64,000 bases of DNA from Paenibacillus pinistramenti (GCF_005869875.1 NZ_VAWG01000010.1:81155-145154); one strand, 5' to 3'; counted from the stretch's first letter, positions 42,397 through 51,111 are shown. Notes: a model not told the origin generated them from the letters alone. Translations and numbers: made by a program.

Positions 42397-42747
42397 CTAG
42401 TCATTCTCTTCAGAATCAGTATACCATTTCAGAAACATTTGTTCCCCATCCGCCTGAAAAATCTCCAGATTAATCCGGTCCCCAAGGCCGAATTCAATCC
42501 CTTCCTGCTCCAGCTGCATCCGCTGAAGGAAGCGGGATTCGTCATCCTGCAGTCCGATTTCGCCCTTCGCGTTCACGACCCGGTGCCAGGGCAGCTTGTG
42601 TTTGCCGCTGGAGGAATGCAGAATCCGCACGACCTGCCGGGCAGCGCGCGGGCTCCCGGCGAGGGCGGCAATTTGGCCGTAGGTCATGACCCGGCCTTCG
42701 GGAATATTTTTAATGATGGTAATGACTCGTTCTGTAAAAGGCTGCAT
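42397..42747 (-). CDS. Alkyltransferase-like protein (ATL; Cys replaced by Trp)
   Basis: The 116-aa product matches the DNA-binding domain of O6-alkylguanine-DNA alkyltransferase (GRVMTYGQIAALAG, ARQVVRILHSS) but the acceptor motif PCHRV is PWHRVV (Trp54). This is the defining feature of ATL proteins, which bind O6-alkylguanine, flip it out and hand the lesion to nucleotide excision repair without repairing it. It lies 12 bp after the AraC-type gene and 34 bp before the SWIM gene, so it is in the same likely operon. The C-terminus is acidic (DSEEND). Confidence 0.93.
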   Translation of the reverse strand: MQPFTERVITIIKNIPEGRVMTYGQIAALAGSPRAARQVVRILHSSSGKHKLPWHRVVNAKGEIGLQDDESRFLQRMQLEQEGIEFGLGDRINLEIFQADGEQMFLKWYTDSEEND

Positions 42748-42759
42748 CTCAAACTCCTT

Positions 42760-43566
42760 CTAATGTTTTGACCGGAGATACTGCTCCGGGGTCTGGCCGA
42801 TCACAGCCTTGAAATCCTTGCTGAAATGCGCCTGGTCGTGGTAGCCGAGATCCATGGAGAGCTCCAGTAAATTGCGGATCCGGCCCTTGTCCATCGCTTC
42901 GGCTGCATTCTGCAGGCGGTAGAGCCGGATAACCGTTTTGGGGCTGAGTCCGACATACTGCCCGAACAGCCGCTGCAGGGTGCGGATGCTGCAGCCGAAG
43001 ACCGAGCACAGCTGCTCGACTCTGGACAGCTCCTGGTGCGAAGCGATATAGACGACGATGCCGGCCATCTCCTCGGCTTGCGGGTCCCGGGGCGGAAGCA
43101 CGGCTTCAAACAGCCGGTCCGCAGCTGCGGCTTTCTCCTGATCCGTCTGCCCGGGGCTGAGCAGATGCTGCTCCAGCGCCGGCCCGTCCACGCCAAGGAT
43201 GGACAAGGGCGGAAGCGGCTGGCCCTGCAGCTCCGAGACGGCATGCCGTAGAAACGGGTGGAAGCCTCCGGGATGGAACTTGGCGCCGAACACCAGCCCG
43301 CGGCCTGCAAGCCGGTGGGCGTGTTTTTCCGCTGCAGGGGCGTAGAACAGGCTCCTCCCCGGCTGCACAACGAGGTTCACGCAGGGGTTTGGCACCACGC
43401 CCTGGTCATAGGGGGCCTGTCCGTTCAGATCCCATTCCGTAATCCAGTAATGCTTGATAAAAGGCTTTAACGCCTCCGCAGGCTGAATGCGGGTCAGCGT
43501 GAATTTCTTGCCTGCTTCCGTATGCCGGAGAATGCCCAGGGCCGGTTGAATCGGATTTTGACTCAT
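42760..43566 (-). CDS. AraC-family regulator with DUF6597-like sensor
   Basis: GGAGGT lies 7-8 bases upstream of the ATG at 43566. The 268-aa product has an N-terminal domain of the type found in DUF6597 AraC proteins (FIKHYWITEWDL, NPCVNLVVQPG, VFGAKFHPGGFHPFL) and a C-terminal AraC double helix-turn-helix (RTLQRLFGQYVGLSPKTVIRLYRL, SMDLGYHDQAHFSKDFKAVIGQTPEQYL). It leads a minus-strand operon with ATL, SWIM and SNF2 genes, and is divergent from the SRPBCC gene. There is no Ada-type cysteine zinc site, so methylation sensing as in Ada is not supported. Confidence 0.9.
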   Translation of the reverse strand: MSQNPIQPALGILRHTEAGKKFTLTRIQPAEALKPFIKHYWITEWDLNGQAPYDQGVVPNPCVNLVVQPGRSLFYAPAAEKHAHRLAGRGLVFGAKFHPGGFHPFLRHAVSELQGQPLPPLSILGVDGPALEQHLLSPGQTDQEKAAAADRLFEAVLPPRDPQAEEMAGIVVYIASHQELSRVEQLCSVFGCSIRTLQRLFGQYVGLSPKTVIRLYRLQNAAEAMDKGRIRNLLELSMDLGYHDQAHFSKDFKAVIGQTPEQYLRSKH

Positions 43567-43681
43567 AATGTTTACCTCCGATAGATGGTCAGGAATGGGA
43601 TGATGTCGCCTTTTTACAATACATGCCAGCGGTTTTGTTATTAAAATCATACTATCACAAACTAACAAAGGAGCGATGGGC

Positions 43682-44131
43682 ATGGAACTGAAATATGAAT
43701 TTTACATTGGGGCAGAGCCGGAGCAGGTTTGGCAGACGCTGGTTTCGCCTGAGGGCACGCGCAGCACCTTTTTTGGCACCGTTTTGCAATCGGAATTGAC
43801 GCCGGGGGCTTCCTTTGAATATGTAGGGCCGGGCGGAGACGGGGACAGCACCGTGCATGTGTACGGCACCATTCTGGAGGCAGAGCCGGGAAAAATCCTC
43901 AGCTACCTGGAGCATCCAGGCCCCTCTTACCGGGAAAATCACGCCGAGCTGGAGTCCCGGGTTACTTTTACAATAGAAAAAGCCGGCGGCTGCACCAAGC
44001 TGACGCTGGTGAATGACCAGTGGACGCCGGATCACCCGGCCCTGCAGAACACGGAAGGGCATTGGTGGATGATTCTGAGCAATATCAAGACCTACACGGA
44101 GACTGGAAAAACGCTCGATTTCGGCTGGTAA
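43682..44131 (+). CDS. SRPBCC / AHSA1-like (START-fold) protein
   Basis: AAAGGAG lies eight bases before the ATG at 43682; an ATG at 43676 is too close. The 149-aa product has the AHSA1-like pattern: ELKYEFYIGAEPEQVWQTLVSPEGT, FFGTVLQSELTPGASFEY, KILSYLEHPGPS, LESRVTFTIEKAGGCTKLTLVND and the C-terminal GHWWMILSNIKTYTETGKTL. Such proteins bind hydrophobic ligands or help chaperones; function is not predictable. It is divergent from the AraC gene with 115 bp between them and is therefore a candidate target. Confidence 0.88.
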   Translation: MELKYEFYIGAEPEQVWQTLVSPEGTRSTFFGTVLQSELTPGASFEYVGPGGDGDSTVHVYGTILEAEPGKILSYLEHPGPSYRENHAELESRVTFTIEKAGGCTKLTLVNDQWTPDHPALQNTEGHWWMILSNIKTYTETGKTLDFGW

Positions 44132-44197
44132 GCCGCCGGGCGGAGTTCATGGACAGGGATAAACGGCGTCAAACCGCCGTCAGCCGGAAAAATAAGC

Positions 44198-44231
44198 AGC
44201 CCGATTCGCCACCAGGCGGTTCGGGCTTTTC
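44198..44231 (+). terminator. Terminator after the SRPBCC gene
   Basis: AGCCCGATTCGCC (44198-44210) pairs with GGCGGTTCGGGCT (44215-44227) around ACCA, with one T-T/G-T imperfection, followed by TTTTCG. Confidence 0.8.
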
Positions 44232-44235
44232 GTCC

Positions 44236-44295
44236 GTATTCTTCTAATCTGTATTCTTCTAATCTGTATTCTTCTAATCTGAATTCTTCTAATCC
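44236..44295. repeat. 15-bp tandem repeat, four copies
   Basis: Units GTATTCTTCTAATCT start at 44236, 44251 and 44266, the first three identical; the fourth at 44281 differs at two positions. It directly follows the terminator tail and is non-coding. Confidence 0.95.
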
Positions 44296-44407
44296 GTCTC
44301 CTTCAAAATTGTTCACATTGAGTTCATGTAACTGATTTAAAATAAGCTTGCAGAAAGATGGGCTTGGTTTGAAAAATGGGTTTGGAACAAGGAAGGGGGA
44401 TTTCAGT

Positions 44408-45082
44408 ATGACCCGTATTTTAATCGTTGATGACGATCCATATATTCAGGAGCTGATCAGCCACGTCCTGATTCAGGAGGGCTTTGAGATTTCTACGGCG
44501 GGTAACGGCCTGGAAGCGCTGGAGGTGCTGCAGGAGGTGAAGGCAGACCTGGTCATCCTTGATGTGATGATGCCGGAAATGGACGGCTGGGAGCTGTGCC
44601 GGGAGCTGGAGGCCCATTACGATATGCCGCTGCTGATGCTGACGGCCAAGGGCGATACCGCCCAGAAGGTAAAAGGGTTTGAGCTGGGCACAGACGACTA
44701 TATGGTCAAGCCGTTTGAAGCGCCCGAGCTGGCGGCCAGGGTCAAAGCGCTGCTGAAGCGCTACCGGATTGCGGCTTCGCAGCAGATTCAGCTGGGCGAG
44801 CTCATGCTCGACCGCAAAACGTATGAGTGCCGGGCTTTTGGCGAAGCGGTGTCCCTGCCGCTCAAAGAGTTTGAGCTGCTATTCATGCTGGCCAGCTATC
44901 CGGGCCGGACGCTGCTCCGGGACCAGATTGTGGAGCAGGTGTGGGGCTATGATTACGAAGGCGATGAGCGGACGGTGGATGTGCATATTAAACGGCTGCG
45001 GGAACGGTTCCCGGAGGACCGGCACTCCTTCCGGATTGCAACGGTGCGGGGCCTGGGCTACCGCTTTGAGGTGACCGCATGA
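44408..45082 (+). CDS. OmpR/PhoB-family response regulator
   Basis: GAAGGGGGA precedes the ATG at 44408. The 224-aa product has a complete receiver (DDDPY at 8-10, phospho-acceptor D52 in VILDVMMPEMDG, Thr in LMLTAKGD, Lys in DYMVKPFE) and an OmpR-type winged helix (LPLKEFELLFMLASYPGRTLLRDQIVEQVWGYDYEGDERTVDVHIKRLRE region). It is translationally coupled (ATGA overlap) to the histidine kinase gene. Its targets may include the downstream MarR-ABC operon, but that operon has its own promoter. Confidence 0.95.
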   Translation: MTRILIVDDDPYIQELISHVLIQEGFEISTAGNGLEALEVLQEVKADLVILDVMMPEMDGWELCRELEAHYDMPLLMLTAKGDTAQKVKGFELGTDDYMVKPFEAPELAARVKALLKRYRIAASQQIQLGELMLDRKTYECRAFGEAVSLPLKEFELLFMLASYPGRTLLRDQIVEQVWGYDYEGDERTVDVHIKRLRERFPEDRHSFRIATVRGLGYRFEVTA

Positions 45083-46392
45083 GCGGTCAGGACAGAGACG
45101 GATACCGGGACAAACCGGAAAGACCGGGTAGACCGGATAGACCAGAAAGGCCCGCAAGGCCGGAACGGCTGGAAAGACCTGCGCACGGGGTGCGCGGATT
45201 GGGGCCCTCGGATGCCGATATCCAGCGGCGCATTAACCGCAAGAAGGTCAATCTGGAGCAGAGGCAGGCCCAAGAGGAGCAGCGGAGGCAGCATGCGCAG
45301 CGTCAGCGGGATCCGCAGACTTTTTCCAATGATATGCACGAAAAATTCATGAAGCTTATGCGCGTCGCCGGCATTCTGCTGCTGCTGACCCTCTGCTGGG
45401 TGGCGGGCTACTATGTCCTGAACTCCGTTTATCGTCTCACCGGCTGGCAGCCAGCCCGGCTTCCGGCTCAGCTGCTGACCTCGATGCTGGGCATGTTCTT
45501 CTGGGGCATTGCTGTCTCCATTCTGTCGAGAGTGGCCAGGGATCAGCAGCGTTATTACTACCAGCAGATGCTGGATGCGCTGCGCCGGATCTCGCGGGGG
45601 GATTTTCAGGTTGACCTGGGGAATCTGGATGGACTCGGCAATCATCCTTTCAATGAACTGGCCAGCAGTGTGAACGAAATGGCGGCTAATTTGAAGAATA
45701 CCGAGGACATGCGCCAAGAATTTATCTCCAATGTCTCGCATGAAATTCAGTCGCCCCTTACCTCGATCGCCGGATTTGCCCGGGTGCTGAAGCAGGAAGA
45801 GCTGGACCGCGGGCAGGCTCTGCATTATTTGGATATTATTGAACAAGAGAGCGCCCGCCTGTCCAAGCTGAGCGACAGCATGCTCCGCCTGGCTTCGCTG
45901 GATTCCAGGCAGCTGGAGCTGCAAACCGAGCGGTTCCGGCTGGATAAGCAGCTGCAGCTTCAGGTGCTGTCCTGTGAGCCGCAGTGGCTGGAGAAGAATA
46001 TCGAGATGGATGCGGAGCTGAAGCCGGTTGAAATGGAAGCCGACCAGAACCTGCTGAGCCAGGTCTGGGTCAATCTGCTGCACAACGCGGTTAAATTTAC
46101 GCCGCCCGGCGGCACGGTGAGGATCAGCCTTTCTGCCTCGGACAGCGAGGCTGTAATTTCGGTGCAGGATACGGGAATCGGAATTGCGGAGGAGAATCTG
46201 CCGCATATTTTCGAGCGCTTCTACAAGGCGGACCGGTCCCGGGCCCGGCATGAGGGCGGGAACGGGCTTGGCCTTTCGATTTTGCAAAAAATCGTCGAGC
46301 TCCATCATGGAGAGGTCTCCGTCACCAGCCAATTAGGGGAAGGGACGGAGTTTATCGTCAGGCTCCCGCTTCGGCAGTCCGGCACTTCTTGA
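45079..46392 (+). CDS. Sensor histidine kinase with repetitive basic N-terminus
   Basis: The ATG overlaps the response-regulator stop by four bases. The 437-aa product begins with a cytoplasmic tail made of about eight RPx triplets (RPDRPERPARPERLERP), followed by a charged coiled-coil-like stretch, two membrane helices (about 98-125 and 135-155), a HAMP segment, the phospho-acceptor motif SHEIQSPLTS (His near 221) and an ATPase domain with NLLHNAVKFT, DTGIGIAEENLPHIFERFYK and GNGLGLSI. Almost no extracellular loop is present (about 12-15 residues), so it probably senses within the membrane. The 9-bp coding repeat that makes the tail may vary in length between strains. Confidence 0.95.
   Translation: MSGQDRDGYRDKPERPGRPDRPERPARPERLERPAHGVRGLGPSDADIQRRINRKKVNLEQRQAQEEQRRQHAQRQRDPQTFSNDMHEKFMKLMRVAGILLLLTLCWVAGYYVLNSVYRLTGWQPARLPAQLLTSMLGMFFWGIAVSILSRVARDQQRYYYQQMLDALRRISRGDFQVDLGNLDGLGNHPFNELASSVNEMAANLKNTEDMRQEFISNVSHEIQSPLTSIAGFARVLKQEELDRGQALHYLDIIEQESARLSKLSDSMLRLASLDSRQLELQTERFRLDKQLQLQVLSCEPQWLEKNIEMDAELKPVEMEADQNLLSQVWVNLLHNAVKFTPPGGTVRISLSASDSEAVISVQDTGIGIAEENLPHIFERFYKADRSRARHEGGNGLGLSILQKIVELHHGEVSVTSQLGEGTEFIVRLPLRQSGTS
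45113..45184. repeat. 9-bp coding tandem repeat in the histidine kinase N-terminus
   Basis: About seven degenerate copies of a RGRCCGGAA-like 9-mer encode RPG, RPD, RPE, RPA, RPE, RLE and RP triplets. Confidence 0.8.
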
Positions 46393-46417
46393 CACTGAAT
46401 TTTGAGGTCACTATAAT
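46389..46417 (+). promoter_or_regulatory. Consensus sigma-A promoter of the MarR-ABC operon
   Basis: TTGACA (46389-46394), 17-bp spacer, TATAAT (46412-46417), a perfect consensus. The TGA of the histidine kinase gene lies inside the -35 box. So strong a promoter implies need for a repressor. Confidence 0.85.
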
Positions 46418-46441
46418 GGATTTTGTCGATAGTTAGGAATG

Positions 46442-46468
46442 CTAAATATTAAATGATTTAAAATTTAG
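46442..46468. promoter_or_regulatory. 27-bp near-perfect palindrome, probable MarR operator
   Basis: CTAAATATTAAAT (46442-46454), central G, ATTTAAAATTTAG (46456-46468); the arms differ at one position. It lies 25-50 bp downstream of the -10, between promoter and ribosome site, a typical roadblock or start-site operator for MarR proteins. Confidence 0.7.
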
Positions 46469-46507
46469 TAAGGCGTATTGTTTGTCGGCAAGGAAGGGGG
46501 AGTCCGC

Positions 46508-46984
46508 TTGGAAAGCCATGAACAGCCGGCTGTAGGCAAGCTGCTCGAAGTGATGAGGCAGTTTCGCCGCAACCAGCTGCACAAGGTTTCTTTTGAAGGC
46601 TATAACGCAAGCATGATCAGAGTTTTATTTATTTTGGGCAGAGGCTCTGTCAATAAGCCGGACGGGATGACCGTGTCGGAGATCAGCAATGTAATGGAGG
46701 TAACTCCGCCGACTGTAACGCCGCTGATCAAGAGTCTGGAAGCCGACGGGCTTGTGCTCCGGGTCAATGACCAGAATGACCGCCGGGTCGTCCGGGTGAC
46801 GCTGACCGATAAGGGCCAGGAGCTCCGCAGGCAGGCGATGGAGATCAATATGAAGCGGATGCGGGGTATCAGCGAGCATCTCGGCGCAGAGAAGACCGAG
46901 CAGCTGGCAGACCTGCTGCAGGAAGTGCTGGATTATCTGAATGGCGGGAAGGAACAGGAGCCTGATCATTCGTGCGGGCGGTAG
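46508..46984 (+). CDS. MarR-family transcriptional regulator
   Basis: The TTG at 46508 has GGAAGGGGGAG directly upstream; the TTG at 46478 has no such site. The 158-aa product has the MarR winged helix: MTVSEISNVMEVTPPTVTPLIKSLEADGLVLRVNDQNDRRVVRVTLTDKG (wing with DRR). It precedes two ABC half-transporter genes by 60 bp in the same orientation, the usual layout for a self-regulated multidrug operon. A short TTTTAGCTCAATA tandem duplication lies in the gap after it (46992-47020). Confidence 0.93.
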   Translation: MESHEQPAVGKLLEVMRQFRRNQLHKVSFEGYNASMIRVLFILGRGSVNKPDGMTVSEISNVMEVTPPTVTPLIKSLEADGLVLRVNDQNDRRVVRVTLTDKGQELRRQAMEINMKRMRGISEHLGAEKTEQLADLLQEVLDYLNGGKEQEPDHSCGR

Positions 46985-47044
46985 ATTAATATTTTTAGCT
47001 CAATATTTTAGCTCAATATATGAACAAGTGGAGATGATCGAGCA

Positions 47045-48787
47045 ATGCTGAAGCTGTTCAGGCTCTTGAAGCCATACCGGATTCCGGTGATCATTACGCT
47101 GCTGCTGGTGTTTATCCAATCGCTGGCAGAGCTTTATCTTCCGACTTTAATGTCGGATATCGTGGATAACGGAGTTGTTACAGGGGATACGGCGTACATT
47201 TGGCGGTTTGGCCTGTATATGCTGCTGGTTGCCTTGGGAAGTATGGTATGTTCCATTATTGCCAGCTATTTCTCCTCCATGTCGGCAACAGGATTTGGCA
47301 AGCTGCTCCGGGGAAAAGTATTCAAGCACGTCACCAATTTCTCGCTTGAGGAATTCGACAAGATCGGGACAGCGTCCCTCATTACACGCACAACCAATGA
47401 CATCAATCAGATCCAGCAGGTGCTGGTCATGATGCTGCGCATCATGGTCATGGCTCCGATGATGGCTATCGGCGGTCTGATTATGGCCTTGAGCAAAGAC
47501 CGTTCGCTGACGCTGGTCTTCGTCGTGGTGATCCCGGTAATGGCGCTGGTGATTGCCGCTGTGGCGAGCAGAGGGCTGCCGCTCTTCAAAGCGATCCAGA
47601 AGAAGATCGACAAGCTGAACTTGGTGCTCCGCGAGGGGCTGACCGGGATCCGCGTTATCCGCTCCTTCAACCGGATCGAGTTTGAGAAGCAGAAGTTTGA
47701 AGCGGCCAACCGGGATTTGACGGAGACCTCTATTAAGGTCAATAAAATTTTTGCAATTATGATGCCTGCCATGATGATCATTATGAACTTTACGCAGATT
47801 GCGATTGTCTGGTTCGGCGGCCACCGGATTGATACTGGTGAGATGCAGGTCGGCGATTTGATGGCCTTTATCCAGTATGCGATGCAGATCATGTTCTCGA
47901 TTCTGATGGTAACGATGATCTTCGTCATGATTCCGCGGGCTTCCGCCTCTGCTGAACGGATCAACGAGGTGCTGGATATCGAGCCGGTGATTAAAGACGG
48001 GGATGAGAAGGGAAAGGCTTCGTTAACCGGTTCGCAGCAGCTGCGCGGTTATCTGGAATTCCGCAATGTCACCTTCAGCTATCCCGGTGCGGAGCAGCCA
48101 GCCATTCAGGATATTTCGTTTGCGGCCAAGCCAGGCGAAGTCACAGCGATTATCGGCGGCACAGGTGCCGGCAAATCCACGCTGGTCAGCCTCATTCCGC
48201 GCTTCTATGATGTGGACAGCGGCGAGATTTTGCTGGATGGAGTTGATATCCGGAAAATGACCCAGGCCGACCTGCGCAGCAGAATCGGCTTCGTCCCTCA
48301 GAAAGCGGTGCTCTTTAGCGGCACGGTAGCTGAGAATATCCGCTACGGCAAGGATGACGCAACAGACGAAGAAATCCAGAAGGCGGCCCGGATCGCCCAA
48401 GCCGACGAATTTATTTCGAAGATGGAAGAGGGCTATGCGGCTCCGATTTCCCAAGGCGGCTCCAACGTATCCGGCGGCCAGAAGCAGCGGCTGTCCATTG
48501 CCCGCGCGCTCGTGCGCAGGGCAGAGCTGCTGATCTTCGACGACAGCTTCTCCGCGCTTGACTTCAAGACGGATGCCAAGCTGCGGGCCGCGCTGAAGCG
48601 GGAAGCCGCAGACGCTACGATGCTGATTGTGGCCCAGCGGGTCAGCACCGTCATGGATGCAGACCGGATTATTGTGCTGAATGAAAGCAAGGTAGCTGGA
48701 GTGGGCACCCATCACGAGCTTATGGAGACCTGCGAGGTTTACCGTGAAATTGTCAGCTCCCAGCTGTCCGAGGAGGAGATCGCATGA
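47045..48787 (+). CDS. ABC exporter half-transporter, subunit A (YfiB-like)
   Basis: The 580-aa product has six N-terminal membrane helices (ABC_membrane type I exporter fold, about 1-310) and a nucleotide-binding domain with Walker A GGTGAGKST, Q-loop GFVPQKAVLF, signature VSGGQKQRLSIARAL and Walker B LLIFDDSFSALD. Aspartate instead of glutamate follows Walker B (FDDS), so this ATP site is the degenerate one, as in heterodimeric exporters such as TM287/288 and BmrCD. It overlaps the next gene by four bases (ATGA). Confidence 0.95.
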   Translation: MLKLFRLLKPYRIPVIITLLLVFIQSLAELYLPTLMSDIVDNGVVTGDTAYIWRFGLYMLLVALGSMVCSIIASYFSSMSATGFGKLLRGKVFKHVTNFSLEEFDKIGTASLITRTTNDINQIQQVLVMMLRIMVMAPMMAIGGLIMALSKDRSLTLVFVVVIPVMALVIAAVASRGLPLFKAIQKKIDKLNLVLREGLTGIRVIRSFNRIEFEKQKFEAANRDLTETSIKVNKIFAIMMPAMMIIMNFTQIAIVWFGGHRIDTGEMQVGDLMAFIQYAMQIMFSILMVTMIFVMIPRASASAERINEVLDIEPVIKDGDEKGKASLTGSQQLRGYLEFRNVTFSYPGAEQPAIQDISFAAKPGEVTAIIGGTGAGKSTLVSLIPRFYDVDSGEILLDGVDIRKMTQADLRSRIGFVPQKAVLFSGTVAENIRYGKDDATDEEIQKAARIAQADEFISKMEEGYAAPISQGGSNVSGGQKQRLSIARALVRRAELLIFDDSFSALDFKTDAKLRAALKREAADATMLIVAQRVSTVMDADRIIVLNESKVAGVGTHHELMETCEVYREIVSSQLSEEEIA

Positions 48788-50673
48788 GTCAGGCTAACAA
48801 GAGCGGAAACGGCAGACCGGGCGGCGGACCGCGCGGGCACATGGGCCCTGGCGGACCGGGAATGGGCATGCCTGTCCAGAAAGCCAAGGATTTTAAAGGC
48901 ACGCTCCGCCGGCTGCTTCAATATTTGAAGCCTAACCGCGGCAAGCTGATTATTGTTTTTATTACAGCAATTTTGAGTACAGTGTTCAGTATTTACGGTC
49001 CTAAGGTACTCGGCCGTGCGACCACCAAGCTGTTTGAGGGACTGATGGCGAAGGCCCAGGGCGTGCCTGGCGCGCATATTGATTTTACGGGCATCTGGCA
49101 GATCGTGATGGAGCTTGTCGCTCTTTATATCATCAGCGCCATCTTCAGCTATATTCAGCAGTATTTGATGGCGGGCGTCTCCCAGCGGACGGTTTACCAG
49201 CTGCGCCGCGATGTGAACGAGAAGCTGAACCGGCTGCCGCTGAAATATTTTGACTCCCGCACCAACGGGGAGATTCTCAGCCGCGTCACCAATGACGTTG
49301 ATAATATCAGCACGACGCTGCAGCAGAGCTTGACCCAGCTGATCACCTCGGTCGTTACGATTATCGGCGTGCTGATCATGATGCTGACGATCAGTCCATG
49401 GATGACGCTGATCGCGCTGGTTACGCTGCCAATCAGCGTGCTGGCGATTACGCAGGTCGCCAAGCGCTCGCAGAAGCAGTTTGCAGAGCAGCAGAAGGAG
49501 CTTGGCATGCTGAACGGCCATGTGGAGGAAATGTACACAGGCCATAAAATTGTCAAGGTGTTCGGCCAGGAAGAAGAATCCCTCGCCAAGTTTGACGAAG
49601 TGAACGAGCGGCTGTTCCATGCCGGACGCAAAGCGCAGTTCCTGTCCGGGATGATCATGCCGATCATGAACTTTATCGGGAACATCGGCTATGTGCTGAT
49701 CTCGGTAGTCGGCGGTTTGTTCGTCACGCACAACCGGATTACCATCGGCGACGTGCAGGCGTTTATCCAGTACATGCGCCAGTTCACCCAGCCGATTACG
49801 CAGACGGCCAACATTGCTAACATCATCCAGTCAACTGTAGCTTCGGCAGAGCGGGTATTTGAAGTGCTGGATGAAGAAGAAGAGGTTCCAGAGTCCTCCA
49901 CGCCTCGGAAGCTGACATCGCCGCGCGGCGAGGTTGCCTTTGAGCATGTGCAGTTCGGTTATGAAGGCAAACCGACGCTGATCGAGGACATGAACATTGA
50001 AGCCAAGCCGGGTCAGACGGTTGCGATTGTAGGGCCGACCGGCGCAGGCAAAACCACGCTGATCAACCTGCTGATGCGGTTCTATGAGCTCCGCGGCGGC
50101 CGGATCGTCATCGACGGCATGGACATCAAAGACATGAAGCGCAGCGATCTCCACCAGCTGTTCGGCATGGTGCTTCAAGATACCTGGCTGTTTAACGGCA
50201 CGATCCGGGATAACATTGCTTACGGCCGGGAAGGGGCTTCGGAAGCGGACGTTGTGCGTGCGGCGAAGATGGCGCATGCCGATCACTTTATCCGCACGCT
50301 TCCACATGGCTATGACACGGTGCTGAACGAGGAAGCCTCGAACATTTCACAGGGCCAGAAGCAGCTGCTGACCATTGCCCGCGCGATTTTGGCCGATCCG
50401 GCGATCCTGATTCTGGACGAAGCGACCAGCAGCGTCGATACGCGCACAGAGGTCTTTATCCAGAAAGCGATGAACGAGCTGATGAAGGGCCGGACCAGCT
50501 TTGTCATTGCCCACCGCTTGTCCACGATCAAGGGTGCCGATCTGATCCTGGTCATGAACCAGGGCACGGTTATTGAGCAGGGAACCCACGATGAGCTGAT
50601 GGCGCAAAACGGCTTCTATGCCGATTTGTACAACAGCCAGTTCAGCGATGATTTTGAGGAAAGCGCCGGCTGA
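48784..50673 (+). CDS. ABC exporter half-transporter, subunit B (YfiC-like)
   Basis: The 629-aa product starts with a flexible Gly/Pro-rich tail (RPGGGPRGHMGPGGPGMGMP), then six membrane helices and a nucleotide-binding domain with GPTGAGKTT, VLQDTWLF, signature ISQGQKQLLTIARAI and Walker B AILILDEATSSVD, where the catalytic glutamate is present. Together with subunit A it should form a heterodimeric multidrug or lipid exporter with one active and one degenerate ATP site. The operon is likely controlled by the MarR protein. Confidence 0.95.
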   Translation: MSQANKSGNGRPGGGPRGHMGPGGPGMGMPVQKAKDFKGTLRRLLQYLKPNRGKLIIVFITAILSTVFSIYGPKVLGRATTKLFEGLMAKAQGVPGAHIDFTGIWQIVMELVALYIISAIFSYIQQYLMAGVSQRTVYQLRRDVNEKLNRLPLKYFDSRTNGEILSRVTNDVDNISTTLQQSLTQLITSVVTIIGVLIMMLTISPWMTLIALVTLPISVLAITQVAKRSQKQFAEQQKELGMLNGHVEEMYTGHKIVKVFGQEEESLAKFDEVNERLFHAGRKAQFLSGMIMPIMNFIGNIGYVLISVVGGLFVTHNRITIGDVQAFIQYMRQFTQPITQTANIANIIQSTVASAERVFEVLDEEEEVPESSTPRKLTSPRGEVAFEHVQFGYEGKPTLIEDMNIEAKPGQTVAIVGPTGAGKTTLINLLMRFYELRGGRIVIDGMDIKDMKRSDLHQLFGMVLQDTWLFNGTIRDNIAYGREGASEADVVRAAKMAHADHFIRTLPHGYDTVLNEEASNISQGQKQLLTIARAILADPAILILDEATSSVDTRTEVFIQKAMNELMKGRTSFVIAHRLSTIKGADLILVMNQGTVIEQGTHDELMAQNGFYADLYNSQFSDDFEESAG

Positions 50674-50759
50674 TCCGGCAGGCAGCGGTCATGCGGAGTT
50701 TTTTTACCAGGGAACAGGGAAATAGCAAGTAAATAACAGGTCTCTGCATAGGCAGGGAC

Positions 50760-50795
50760 AGAGGGGCTCTTCGTCTGGACGGAGAGCCTCTTTAC
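50760..50795 (+). terminator. Terminator-like hairpin after the ABC operon
   Basis: AGAGGGGCTCT (50760-50770) and AGAGCCTCTTT (50783-50793) pair with a two-base bulge and are followed by TTTAC. A GCCGG/CCGGC stem with seven T right after the stop (50667-50705) is an alternative. Confidence 0.45.
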
Positions 50796-50895
50796 TAATG
50801 GCCTGGAGTGAAGCATACAATCTATGAACAGGGCCTAACAATCTGGTAGACTTGTCCTATCAATTAGTACAGAAGGCAGAACAGGAGGGATCGCG

Positions 50896-51111
50896 CTGCA
50901 GCTCTCAGAATCCACTTATTCCGAGTGCCCGAAGGGGCTGGGTTATCCGTATATTCATCTTCGGCTGGGGCAGTTATATTATGAGGAGCAGGACAACTTT
51001 GAGCAGGCAGCTGACGAGCTAACCCGGGCTTACATGGGCGCCGGTATTGAGATTTTTATGGAGGACGACCCCAAGTATCTTGAGTTTCTGGAGACAAAAT
51101 TAATAACTTAA
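50896..51111 (+). pseudogene. N-terminally truncated TPR-type protein remnant
   Basis: The frame is open from 50839 to 51111 but has no ATG, GTG or TTG start; a CTG at 50896 follows a good AGGAGGG. The 71 residues include PKGLGYPYIHLRLGQLYYE, FEQAADELTRAYMGAG and EDDPKYLEFL, which match from memory the C-terminal part of small TPR proteins found next to toxin genes in Bacillales. Full-length relatives should have about 80-100 more residues at the N-terminus. I read it as the 3' end of a deleted gene, although expression from CTG is possible. Confidence 0.6.

Noticed and set aside
42397..42747. True O6-methylguanine-DNA methyltransferase
   Set aside because: The acceptor cysteine is replaced by tryptophan (PWHRVV), so it cannot accept the alkyl group; called as an alkyltransferase-like protein.
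44236..44295. Possible CRISPR array or phage repeat
   Set aside because: The copies are contiguous without spacers, only 15 bp long, and no cas genes are present; it is a simple tandem repeat. The 74-codon frame over it is an artefact of the repeat.
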